64,000 nt of DNA from Elusimicrobiota bacterium (GTDB taxonomy: Bacteria; Elusimicrobiota; Elusimicrobia; F11): the NCBI GenBank assembly GCA_022072025.1, contig JAJVIP010000014.1, positions 39,149 through 103,148 of the forward strand, written 5' to 3'. The notes under the pieces were generated by a model. It was given only the letters and a program-made list of their open reading frames with translations. It had not been told where the DNA came from and did no database searches. How positions within the stretch are numbered: position 1 is the first letter of the stretch; each line of letters opens with the position of its first letter. The position numbers were made by a program, and so were the translations under genes. Positions 26,143-34,072 of this stretch are shown in pieces.

Positions 26143-27402
26143 ATGGAAGCGAAAATAAAAGGACTAAAGTGTAAAGAATGTGGCCGGCTTTTTGAAGCCA
26201 AGGCCCACCATGTTTGCGAATTTTGTTTTGGGCCCCTCGAAGTTGATTACAACTATGAGATGATTCAGAAAACAGTGACACGTGAATCCATCGAGGCCGG
26301 GCCGAGATCGTTGTGGCGATATTGGGGTCTTTTGCCGGTCGAATCAAAAAATATCGTGACCCTCCAAGAAGGAATGACCCCTCTCATTCACGCTAAAAAT
26401 TTGGGCGCCCTCTTGGGGCTTAAAAATCTTTACGTTAAAAATGACACGGTCAATCCCACCTTTTCATTTAAAGACCGTGTGGTGAGCGTGGCCTTAACGC
26501 GGGCCCGCGAACTGGGTTTTACCACCGTGGCCTGTGCCTCAACCGGCAATTTGGCTGGAGCTGTTTCAGCCTATGGGGCGGTGGCCAATTTGAAACGGTT
26601 TGTATTTATTCCTGCCGATTTGGAAGAGGGGAAAGTGATCGGCGCTGGAGTTTATGATCCCATTATCATTGGAATCACGGGAAATTACGATGAAGTCAAT
26701 CGACTTTGTTCCGAAGTGGCCGATGCCTTTAAGTGGGCTTTTGTGAATGTCAATATTCGCCCCTATTATGCAGAAGGATCCAAAACCTTGGGTTTCGAAG
26801 TGGCGGAACAATTGGGGTGGCGAGCTCCCGATCAGGTGGTGGTTCCAGCGGCTTCTGGATCACTTCTCACAAAAATTTATAAAGGGTTAAAAGAGTTCGA
26901 GCAATTGGGGCTCATTGAAAAACACAACACCAAGTTGAATTGCGCTCAAGCTCTGGGATGCGGTCCCATTGCCTCCGCCATTCAAGATGGAACCGATATT
27001 ATTCGCCCTGTCCGTCCCAAAACAATTGCAAAGTCCTTGGCGATCGGAAATCCAGCCGATGGCGTGTATGCCGCCCAGCTCGTCATGAAGACGGGGGGAC
27101 AAGGAGTTTCGGTGAGTGATGAGGAAATTGTTGAAGGAATAAAATTACTGGCTTCAACAGAAGGAATTTTCACCGAGACGGCGGGAGGCGTGACCGTGGC
27201 TTCCTTGAAACGACTGGTTCAAACTGGTAGAGTCGCGCCCGACGATGTGACAGTGGTGTATGTCACGGGCAATGGTTTAAAAACATTGGATGCGGTTCAA
27301 GGGAAAGTCAGTCGGCCTCATGTGATTCCCGCTCGTTTTCAAGATTTCCGGGCTGTCTATGACAGCTTGCAAAATCAAACCCCCGCTCACGCGTCAGCCT
27401 AA
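26143..27402 (+). CDS. Threonine-synthase-like PLP enzyme (candidate homocysteine synthase)
   Basis: 419 aa, fold type II PLP enzyme. An N-terminal zinc-ribbon CKECGRLF...CEFC is followed by EGMTPLIHA, the PLP lysine in PTFSFKDRVV, STGNLAGAVSAYGA (phosphate/substrate loop) and the C-terminal ETAGGVTVASL. ThrC enzymes act on O-phosphohomoserine. A SAM-I riboswitch in front, and a MoaD-like sulfur carrier and a NIL-domain gene behind, suggest it may make homocysteine from O-phosphohomoserine and protein-bound sulfur, or supply both routes. By sequence alone it would be called thrC. GGAGAGAAAG precedes the ATG. Confidence 0.8.
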   Translation: MEAKIKGLKCKECGRLFEAKAHHVCEFCFGPLEVDYNYEMIQKTVTRESIEAGPRSLWRYWGLLPVESKNIVTLQEGMTPLIHAKNLGALLGLKNLYVKNDTVNPTFSFKDRVVSVALTRARELGFTTVACASTGNLAGAVSAYGAVANLKRFVFIPADLEEGKVIGAGVYDPIIIGITGNYDEVNRLCSEVADAFKWAFVNVNIRPYYAEGSKTLGFEVAEQLGWRAPDQVVVPAASGSLLTKIYKGLKEFEQLGLIEKHNTKLNCAQALGCGPIASAIQDGTDIIRPVRPKTIAKSLAIGNPADGVYAAQLVMKTGGQGVSVSDEEIVEGIKLLASTEGIFTETAGGVTVASLKRLVQTGRVAPDDVTVVYVTGNGLKTLDAVQGKVSRPHVIPARFQDFRAVYDSLQNQTPAHASA

Positions 27403-27415
27403 AGAAGGAGGAGCA

Positions 27416-27697
27416 ATGCCTGCAAAAATTAGAATTCCAGCGCCGCTGCGCAAATTGACCAACGACCAGGCGGTTGTTGAAGTGCAAGGAAAAACGGTTC
27501 AAGAGCTCTTGGCGGGACTCGAGAAAAATTATCCAGGTCTTAAGGAACGAATTTGTGACGAATCCGGTCAAATTCGCCGGTTTGTGAATATATTTGTTAA
27601 CGGAGAAGATATCCGATTTAAAGAGGGTCCCAATACAGCGGTTCAAGATGGGGCCGAAGTCTCCATCATTCCTGCTATTGCTGGCGGCACGTTTTAA
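27416..27697 (+). CDS. MoaD/ThiS-family sulfur carrier
   Basis: 93-aa ubiquitin-like protein. The start is at 27416 (MPAKIRIPAPLR), behind AAGGAGGAG. Beta-grasp landmarks are VNIFVNGEDIRF and VSIIPAIAGGTF at the end. The C-terminal Gly-Gly is followed by Thr-Phe, so the sulfur-accepting glycine would be exposed only after proteolytic trimming, as described for CysO/HcyS-type carriers. Co-transcribed with the ThrC-like enzyme under SAM control, which argues for a role in sulfur amino-acid synthesis rather than molybdopterin or thiamine. Confidence 0.88.
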   Translation: MPAKIRIPAPLRKLTNDQAVVEVQGKTVQELLAGLEKNYPGLKERICDESGQIRRFVNIFVNGEDIRFKEGPNTAVQDGAEVSIIPAIAGGTF

Positions 27698-27754
27698 TTG
27701 CCATTTTTGATTTCGACTCTTGAAATCGATCTGTTTTAGAGGCACACTTGTGAC

Positions 27755-27994
27755 ATGAAAGAAGCGTTGAACCTCATATTCCCAACAGAATTAATCAAGC
27801 AGCCCATCATCCACCAAATGTCCAAGAAATTTGATGTGGTTTTTAATCTGCGACGAGCCAAAGTGACCGAAACGGTGGGCGAAATTGTATTGGAATTGGA
27901 GGGTCAAGAAACTGCGGTCAGGAAGGCCGAAGAATGGTTGCGCGCCCAAGGCCTTAAAGTGGAGCCCATTACCAGAGACACGATTGAAAGTTAG
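27755..27994 (+). CDS. Stand-alone NIL-domain protein
   Basis: 79 aa, essentially one NIL domain (LNLIFPTELIKQPIIHQMSKKFDVVFNLRRAKV, then GEIVLELEG and AVRKAEEWLRAQGLKVEPI). NIL domains are otherwise seen at the C-terminus of the MetN methionine importer and on ferredoxins tied to methanogen homocysteine synthesis. It follows the MoaD-like gene after 57 bp in the SAM-riboswitch unit. A ligand- or sulfur-sensing role is inference. Confidence 0.85.
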   Translation: MKEALNLIFPTELIKQPIIHQMSKKFDVVFNLRRAKVTETVGEIVLELEGQETAVRKAEEWLRAQGLKVEPITRDTIES

Positions 27995-28008
27995 TCGCGC
28001 CCCGATTT

Positions 28009-28608
28009 ATGACAGACGTATTGGTTCTTAATCGTAGTTTCTTTGCCGTTCAGATCATTGACTGGCGCCGCGCGCTCAGTCTCGTCTATTTGGATCACGC
28101 GCGGGTTGTTGATGAAGATTATCGGACGTATTCCTTTGAGGATTGGAGGGAACTCTCCAGCGTGATCACCAATCATCCTTCCGGTTATATTCACACGCCT
28201 ACCTTTAAAATCGCTATCCCCGATGTTATCACGCTGCGTCACTTCGATGGTCTGCCGAAAGCCGAAGTGAAATTTACGCGGCGTAATATCTATGAGCATT
28301 ACAGTTATAAATGCGCTTATTGCGGTATTAAATTTAATTCGAATGACTTAAATTTGGAACATGTTATCCCCAAAAGTCGAGGTGGAAAAACAGATTGGTC
28401 TAATGTGGTGACGTCCTGTATTCCTTGTAACTTAAAGAAAGGTAATCGATTGCCGCATGAAGCCAATATGAAACTTCTGGTTCGTCCCACCAAACCCACT
28501 TGGAGTGGCGCCACCGCGGTGGCCTTTAGGCCTGGGTTTAAGGTGCGCGCTTCTTGGCAAAGATTTGTGGACAATGTTTATTGGAACACCGAACTCGATC
28601 CTCAGTAG
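28009..28608 (+). CDS. HNH endonuclease-like protein
   Basis: 199 aa. The HNH core CAYCGIKFNSNDLNLEHVIP, SRGGKTDWSNVVTSCIPCNLKKGN is complete (two CxxC zinc knuckles, His in LEHV, Asn in DWSNVV), so nuclease activity is plausible. The N-terminus VLNRSFFAVQIIDWRRALSL is the usual lead of this widespread bacterial subfamily with unknown role. It opens a long run of overlapping genes and is 14 bp from the NIL gene, so it may be in the same transcript. Confidence 0.85.
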   Translation: MTDVLVLNRSFFAVQIIDWRRALSLVYLDHARVVDEDYRTYSFEDWRELSSVITNHPSGYIHTPTFKIAIPDVITLRHFDGLPKAEVKFTRRNIYEHYSYKCAYCGIKFNSNDLNLEHVIPKSRGGKTDWSNVVTSCIPCNLKKGNRLPHEANMKLLVRPTKPTWSGATAVAFRPGFKVRASWQRFVDNVYWNTELDPQ

Positions 28609-28609
28609 C

Positions 28610-29938
28610 ATGAAGGTTTATCCCTCGATCCTTAAAGTTTTATTTTTCTTCCTGATTCTCCCTTTTGGTTCGCTTCATTCCGCCGGGCGCCGCCCGGCCG
28701 CAATAAAGACGGACTCGTTAAAAATGGCTTCTTCCGTGAGTTATGTGCCCCGCGTCGAGAAGCTGGTGGACCGATATCGACTCACGGTGGAATCTCCCGA
28801 GCCCATGCCTCATTATTTGATCGAGCAGTCACCAAAGAAAATTTGGCTGCGACTTGTCAGTCCCTCCAGGGATGAATCTCAAATTTTAGAAGGAGACAGC
28901 GTGATCCGTGAAGTTCGCTTGGTTCGACGGGCTTACTCAGCCGATATGATTCTTAAACTCGGCGATGATGCCGTCTCTCATGATGTGTTTTTTGATGAAG
29001 GAAAAAAGAAAATCGTGGTTGACGTGTTTACCTCAGAAAAATTTAATAAATGGGCCGCGCTCCAGCCCGCGGTTCCTGTAAATACTCCAGTGCTCAAGTC
29101 CAAAAAAGGTTCCAAAAATGAACCCATTCTTAAACCCGCTCCCGTGGTTGAACAAAGGCTCTCTAAAAAATCAGGCGAACCAAGAATAGGGAGGGCTTCG
29201 CATGAAACGGTGATTGTTATCGACGCAGGACATGGCGGCATGGATTCCGGGGCCATCGGTGTTCGGGGGACCCATGAAAAAAATATCAACTTGGAGTTTG
29301 CCAAGGCCCTGGCCAAAGCGTTGGCGAAAGAGAGCAAAACACGGGTGATTATGACGCGTGAGTCGGATGTGTTTATTCCCCTGCAAGAGCGAACTCGAAT
29401 TGCCAATGATGCCAAAGCCGATTTGTTTATTTCGGTTCATTGTAATTCATCTCTTTCGTCCAAACGTGATGGATTTGAAGCCTATTTTCTTTCTCCAGAT
29501 GCCACGGATAAAGCCGCCGCGTCTGTGGCCAGAATGGAAAATTCTGTCGTGGCCCTTGAACCTCAAAGTGAGCCAACCTCGTCTCGGTTAAACGAAGTGC
29601 TGGCTTCGATGGCGGTCGGAAACTTTATTAATGAATCCTCCAAATTCGCTTCGATTATCTGTCGGAACATTCGCAACCATACCCCGCAGGATGCGGCGGA
29701 AGTAAAAGAAGCCGATTTTTTTGTTCTTCGCGGAGCTCAAATGCCGTCTGTTCTGATCGAGTTGGAATATGTGTCACATCCGATTTCTGAAGCTCGTTTG
29801 CGTTCATCCCGTTATCGTTCTCAGTTGGTCAAAGGAGTGGCGGAAGGGATTAAAACCTTCGTGCGTCAGACCAAAATGGAACGGGAGGCTGTGGCTTCTC
29901 AGATGTCGGGTTCAACCCTTATCAACACCGCTCGGTGA
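28610..29938 (+). CDS. N-acetylmuramoyl-L-alanine amidase (AMIN plus amidase_3)
   Basis: Periplasmic zinc amidase that cuts the stem peptide from peptidoglycan during cell separation. 442 aa from the ATG at 28610, one base after the HNH stop. A signal peptide (VLFFFLILPFGSLHS) leads to a beta-rich AMIN-like domain (residues about 45-140), a basic linker, and the amidase_3 domain beginning VIDAGHGGMDSGAIG (first zinc His). MTRESDVFIPLQERTRIAN, FISVHCNSS and the C-terminal VLIELEYVSH (catalytic Glu region) follow. AmiC-like; the symbol is not certain. Confidence 0.92.
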   Translation: MKVYPSILKVLFFFLILPFGSLHSAGRRPAAIKTDSLKMASSVSYVPRVEKLVDRYRLTVESPEPMPHYLIEQSPKKIWLRLVSPSRDESQILEGDSVIREVRLVRRAYSADMILKLGDDAVSHDVFFDEGKKKIVVDVFTSEKFNKWAALQPAVPVNTPVLKSKKGSKNEPILKPAPVVEQRLSKKSGEPRIGRASHETVIVIDAGHGGMDSGAIGVRGTHEKNINLEFAKALAKALAKESKTRVIMTRESDVFIPLQERTRIANDAKADLFISVHCNSSLSSKRDGFEAYFLSPDATDKAAASVARMENSVVALEPQSEPTSSRLNEVLASMAVGNFINESSKFASIICRNIRNHTPQDAAEVKEADFFVLRGAQMPSVLIELEYVSHPISEARLRSSRYRSQLVKGVAEGIKTFVRQTKMEREAVASQMSGSTLINTAR

Positions 29939-29948
29939 CACATCCCCA

Positions 29949-30764
29949 GTGAAAAAGCCAAATTCTCAACTTCCGATCGGTATTTTTGACTCTGGTCTGG
30001 GCGGCTTGACCGTGATGCGGGAAATAAAAAAAATCTTGCCCCATGAAAACCTCGTTTATGTGGGGGACACGGCCCGAGTTCCTTATGGCACCAAATCTCC
30101 CGAAACAATTCGCCGCTACGCTCTTCAAATTTCATTTTTCCTTCTTCAGAAAAAGGTGAAGATGATAGTTGTGGCTTGTAACACCGCCAGCGCTTTGGCG
30201 TTGCGGGCCTTGAAAAATTTGCCGATTCCGGTTGTTGGCGTGATTGAACCCGGGGCGAGGGCAGCTGTGATGAAAACACGGTCTTCTCGGGTGGGTGTGA
30301 TTGGAACCCCGGCCACGGTGTCCAGCCATGCTTATCAGGCAGCCATCAAAAAATATTCTCCGCGAATTCTCGTTAGAGAAGCGGCCTGTCCGCTTTTTGT
30401 TCCGCTTGTGGAAGCGGGGTGGGCGCATCATTCAATAACGGCTCTCGTGGCGCGCGAGTACTTAAAACCTTTGCTCAAGAACCGCGTGGATACGTTGGTT
30501 TTGGGATGTACGCATTATCCTTTGCTCAAGGGAACACTTCAACCGATCGCGGGCTCTCGCGTTCAATTGATTGACTCGGCCGAAGAAACGGCCAAAGAAG
30601 TCAAACAACTTCTTCTTCGGTCTGGGGAAATCAACAACTCAGCGAAGAACGGAAGTTCTGAATATTTCGTCACGGACAATGTCGCTTCTTTTTCAAAGCT
30701 CAGCCGTCAATTCATGGGTCAAAAGACTCCCTTGGCCAAACGGCTTCGATTGGAGAATATTTAA
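29949..30764 (+). CDS. murI: Glutamate racemase
   Basis: Makes D-glutamate for peptidoglycan. 271 aa from the GTG at 29949 (MKKPNSQLPIGIFDSGLGG), 10 bp after the amidase stop; an ATG at 29769 would lie inside the amidase gene. GIFDSGLGGLTV, VGDTARVPYG, the catalytic cysteine in VACNTASALA and the second in LGCTHYPLL are all present. Next to a peptidoglycan amidase, it fits a cell-wall segment. Confidence 0.96.
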   Translation: MKKPNSQLPIGIFDSGLGGLTVMREIKKILPHENLVYVGDTARVPYGTKSPETIRRYALQISFFLLQKKVKMIVVACNTASALALRALKNLPIPVVGVIEPGARAAVMKTRSSRVGVIGTPATVSSHAYQAAIKKYSPRILVREAACPLFVPLVEAGWAHHSITALVAREYLKPLLKNRVDTLVLGCTHYPLLKGTLQPIAGSRVQLIDSAEETAKEVKQLLLRSGEINNSAKNGSSEYFVTDNVASFSKLSRQFMGQKTPLAKRLRLENI

Positions 30765-30766
30765 TT

Positions 30767-31438
30767 GTGCGTGCAGTGGTGTTGTTGTCGGGGGGCATGG
30801 ACTCAGCTGTCGCTTTGTGGTGGGCGCTTAACACGAAGCGCTGGAGTTGCCGAGCCATCTGTTTTGACTATGGTCAACGCCACAAACGTGAAATAAAAAA
30901 CGCATTCGCTATCGCCAAAAAAGCGAACATTCCCGTCGACCTTATTCGTTTTTCTTTGCCTTGGAGCGGATCAAGCCTGACCAATGAGAAGGTGGTGTTG
31001 CCGCACCGTTCTGTGGAAAAAATCCCACATCACATTCCTTCCACCTATGTTCCTGGAAGAAATACGCTCTTTTTAAGTTTTGCTTTGTCGTTGGCCGACC
31101 AAAGTGAGGCGGAAGCTATAGTTATCGGGGCCAATGCGATTGATTATTCCGGATATCCCGATTGCCGGGACGCGTATTTGAAGGCATTTTCAAAAGTGGC
31201 CCGATTGGGAACCCGAATGGGGAGTGAACAAGGGCGCGCCATCTCCATTCATGCGCCTTTAATTCATCTGACCAAGGCCGGGATTGTGAAGATGGGCTTG
31301 TCTTTAGGCGTGCCTTTGGAAAAAACATGGTCATGTTATAAAGGAGGACAACGTCCTTGTGGGCGTTGTGATTCCTGTGTGCTTCGGGCCAAAGGTTTTC
31401 TGGAGGCGGGGGTCCCAGACCTCAGTTTAAATCGATGA
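30767..31438 (+). CDS. queC: 7-cyano-7-deazaguanine (preQ0) synthase
   Basis: ATP-dependent conversion of 7-carboxy-7-deazaguanine to preQ0 for queuosine or 7-deazaguanine DNA modification. 223 aa from GTG 30767. PP-loop VVLLSGGMDSAVALWWA; TYVPGRNTLFLSFALS; zinc cysteines in CYKGGQRPCGRCDSCVLRAKGF. It overlaps queE by 4 bp. QueD and FolE-type genes are not in this window. Confidence 0.96.
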   Translation: MRAVVLLSGGMDSAVALWWALNTKRWSCRAICFDYGQRHKREIKNAFAIAKKANIPVDLIRFSLPWSGSSLTNEKVVLPHRSVEKIPHHIPSTYVPGRNTLFLSFALSLADQSEAEAIVIGANAIDYSGYPDCRDAYLKAFSKVARLGTRMGSEQGRAISIHAPLIHLTKAGIVKMGLSLGVPLEKTWSCYKGGQRPCGRCDSCVLRAKGFLEAGVPDLSLNR

Positions 31439-32127
31439 TTTCAGCCATGGTGAGTGAAATATACGCCAGTATTCAAGGAGAAGGACCTTTTACGGGAGAG
31501 CGGCAAGTATTTGTTCGCTTGGCGGGGTGTCCGCTTCGCTGTCGATATTGTGATACGCCGGGCAGTTTGACCGCCAAAGGACATTCGAGGCGGTCAGTTG
31601 AGGAGGTGTTGAACGAGGTGGGCCGTTTGTCGCGCAAGAGCGCCAGTCAAACCGTGAGTGTAACCGGAGGCGAACCGCTCTCTCAGCCAACTTTTGTGCG
31701 AGATCTTTTTAAGAAGTTAAAAGCGGCTCAATTTCGGACCTATCTGGAAACCGCCGGGATTCACGCCAAGGCGCTTCGTTCTGTGATTGGATTTACGGAT
31801 GTGGTGGCGATGGACATCAAACTTCCCTCAGCCACAGGAAAACAATTGTGGAATGAACACGCGGAATTCTTAAAAGTGGGGAAGAAAAAGATATTCGTTA
31901 AAATTGTTATCGAAAAACGATCCACGCTGAGCGAAATTAAAGCGGCCGTCAATTTGTTGGGAAAAATTCCAACGCCTCCCTTGCTTGTTCTTCAACCCGT
32001 CACAACGATTTCCTCCAGAACGTCGAGTCCTTCAAAAGAACAACTGGCGGACGCGTATCAAATCGCGGCGTCCTTGTCCCGGGTTTTAATCATGCCGCAA
32101 CAACACAAAACATGGAAGGCTCGGTGA
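31435..32127 (+). CDS. queE: 7-carboxy-7-deazaguanine synthase (radical SAM)
   Basis: Radical SAM ring contraction of 6-carboxytetrahydropterin, the step before QueC. 230 aa. SIQGEGPFTGERQVFVRLAG leads to the iron-sulfur motif CPLRCRYCDT (Cx3Cx2C), then VTGGEPLSQ, LETAG and VAMDIKLPS. The order queC-queE with a 4-bp overlap implies tight co-expression. The downstream small gene overlaps it by 16 bp. Confidence 0.95.
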   Translation: MISAMVSEIYASIQGEGPFTGERQVFVRLAGCPLRCRYCDTPGSLTAKGHSRRSVEEVLNEVGRLSRKSASQTVSVTGGEPLSQPTFVRDLFKKLKAAQFRTYLETAGIHAKALRSVIGFTDVVAMDIKLPSATGKQLWNEHAEFLKVGKKKIFVKIVIEKRSTLSEIKAAVNLLGKIPTPPLLVLQPVTTISSRTSSPSKEQLADAYQIAASLSRVLIMPQQHKTWKAR

Positions 32128-32450
32128 AGGCGGAATCGCTGGTTATAAAAGAAGGATCTCATTGGCGTGGAGAGGTGACCGGGATCGATGACAACGGAGA
32201 TATTTCCACCAATTTCCTGGTTCAAGACATAAAACCGTTTATTGTCGCTTCAACCTTGTGGATCGAATTTGAGAATGCGCCGTTCTCCGTGAGGGGCCTT
32301 GCCGTTTCTCGCCAAACAGCGGAGCCTGGACAATTGATTGCTGTGTCGGGGATCGATGGCCATATTCAAATTGTGATCAACCAGGGAAATGCCGCGCAGA
32401 AAACAAAACTCAAGGTGGGAGATCCCATCGACCTTTTTTTCCGAACGTGA
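32112..32450 (+). CDS. Stand-alone SAM-hydrolase (DUF62) C-terminal-like domain
   Basis: 112 aa. WRGEVTGIDDNGDISTNF matches the GxVxxIDxFGNxxTNI start of the C-terminal domain of S-adenosyl-L-methionine hydroxide adenosyltransferases, and IQIVINQGNAAQKTKLKVGDPIDLFF matches its end. The N-terminal catalytic domain is absent, so it should not hydrolyse SAM on its own. It overlaps both neighbours and follows the radical SAM enzyme QueE; whether it binds an adenosyl ligand is speculation. The assignment is by motif only. Confidence 0.6.
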   Translation: MEGSVKAESLVIKEGSHWRGEVTGIDDNGDISTNFLVQDIKPFIVASTLWIEFENAPFSVRGLAVSRQTAEPGQLIAVSGIDGHIQIVINQGNAAQKTKLKVGDPIDLFFRT

Positions 32451-34072
32451 AATCCAACGCCCGGAAAAGATTATTGGTTTTTTTTGTTCCGCTTTTGTTG
32501 GCTCTTCCTTTTTTAGGTCGCGCGTATTTTGTCGACGATAGTTATTTTGTTGAGATTGCTTCTTGGCTCAAAGATCAACCAACGCTTCCCTATCACTTCC
32601 GAACAGACGACGCAGGCCTTCAAAACCGAGGTTGGGAAGAAAACGGTTTCGTTCGGATGGTCAACCCCTTGGCTCACCACTATTATTTGGCGCTCTTGCT
32701 CAAAATATTTGGAGAAAAAGAGTTTTTCTTGCGTTTGGGGTGTGTGTTCTTGTCTTGTTTTTCCGCCCTGTTCTTGTTCGAATTTGCCAGGCGGTGGACC
32801 TCATTTCCGCTGTTAACCACACTTTTAATATTGGTCACGCCTGCTCAATGGCTCACGTCTTACAGTCTGCTGATCGATTCAACCATGGTGTTTTTTTCAT
32901 TTGGAGCGCTTTACTTCTTCATCAAGGGAACTGAAAGCGGAGGAGTTTGGCGATGGTTGCTGAGCGGATTGATGGCCGGTTTGGCCATTCTTTCAAAATA
33001 TCCGGCGCTTTTTATTCTTCCTTTGATGATGGTGTGGCTTCTTTTCCGCTGGAAATATGTGAAGACCGATCGAGGTTGGATTCTCTCTTTTGTTGTTCCG
33101 ATACTTTTTCTTTTGGGTTATTCCCTATGGACGGCCCAATTGTATGGACGGCCGCACATCCTGGCGGCCTCGAACCGAATGGTGCATGTGTTTGGATGGC
33201 CCAAAGTTTTTTCATTTTTTGTCTTTTTCTCAGGAGCCATTCTTTTGCCACTCCTTTCATGGGGCGTGGTTTCCAGGACCATTCAAGGAATGAGCCTGTT
33301 GGGTGTTCTTCTTTTATCCTGGGGACTTTCCACTCCTTGGGGAGGATTTACAGCGGGACAAGCCTTTTTGTTGGCGTTGTGGGTCCTCACCAGTTTCATT
33401 TTTATTTGGGCGATCCTCAAATTTAGGCCACAATGGATTTTTCCTCGAGATCCCTTCCTTGTTCTATGGGTTTTGGGATTCATCGGGATGATGCTGTTGG
33501 TGATGGACTGGGTCGCGGTTCGATATTATTGTTTGGTCACACCAGCGGTGGTGATGCTGATGGTTCGTCTGCTTGAGAACAAAGGAACCATTGTGGCTTC
33601 AAAGGTTCTCCCGCTCGCTTTGGGCGGGCTTTTTTTATTTACCGCAGGCTTGGCTGTCAGTGATTACCAACAAGCCGAACCCACCCGGTTGGTTCGGTCT
33701 CAACTCCTCTCTGATGGCATCAAAGGAGGACCGCGAAGCTTTTATCTGGGAGATTCTTTCACCATGAGTTATCTAAAAAGAGACGGATGGATTCCTTGTT
33801 TCCCAGAAACAGTGTTTCAGAAAGGGGATTTGATTTTGGCCAAAGAAGTCACCATGCCCCTTGTTTGGTTCGCGCGCAAACCCTTGAGTCTTCGGAGGGT
33901 GGCCACCTATGAATATCCTTCATGGTGGCCTCTCAAGGTGATGGATTACAAAGGGTCCGCCGGTTTCTACGCTTCGGTTTGGGGCGCGCTTCCTTTCACT
34001 TTTTCCAAAGGACCTTGGGAACGATTTTATGTTTTTGAAGTCGTAGGCTTGAGACCCCATGACCATCAATAA
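32447..34072 (+). CDS. GT-C (ArnT/PMT-like) membrane glycosyltransferase, copy 1
   Basis: 541 aa with ten or more membrane segments. The N-terminal loop YFVDDSYFVEIASWLKDQP carries the acidic pair placed after the first helix in GT-C enzymes that use lipid-linked sugars. ILSKYPALFILPLMMVW is the typical dolichol-phosphate-sugar-transferase-like helix. The C-terminal third is periplasmic and soluble. GTG start overlaps the previous stop (GTGA). It is about half identical, by eye, to the next gene. The sugar and acceptor are unknown. Confidence 0.75.
   Translation: MKSNARKRLLVFFVPLLLALPFLGRAYFVDDSYFVEIASWLKDQPTLPYHFRTDDAGLQNRGWEENGFVRMVNPLAHHYYLALLLKIFGEKEFFLRLGCVFLSCFSALFLFEFARRWTSFPLLTTLLILVTPAQWLTSYSLLIDSTMVFFSFGALYFFIKGTESGGVWRWLLSGLMAGLAILSKYPALFILPLMMVWLLFRWKYVKTDRGWILSFVVPILFLLGYSLWTAQLYGRPHILAASNRMVHVFGWPKVFSFFVFFSGAILLPLLSWGVVSRTIQGMSLLGVLLLSWGLSTPWGGFTAGQAFLLALWVLTSFIFIWAILKFRPQWIFPRDPFLVLWVLGFIGMMLLVMDWVAVRYYCLVTPAVVMLMVRLLENKGTIVASKVLPLALGGLFLFTAGLAVSDYQQAEPTRLVRSQLLSDGIKGGPRSFYLGDSFTMSYLKRDGWIPCFPETVFQKGDLILAKEVTMPLVWFARKPLSLRRVATYEYPSWWPLKVMDYKGSAGFYASVWGALPFTFSKGPWERFYVFEVVGLRPHDHQ

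Noticed and set aside
25953-26174. 73-codon open frame before the ThrC-like gene
   Set aside because: It covers the SAM-I riboswitch and its terminator; the RNA structure explains the sequence and no protein family is seen.
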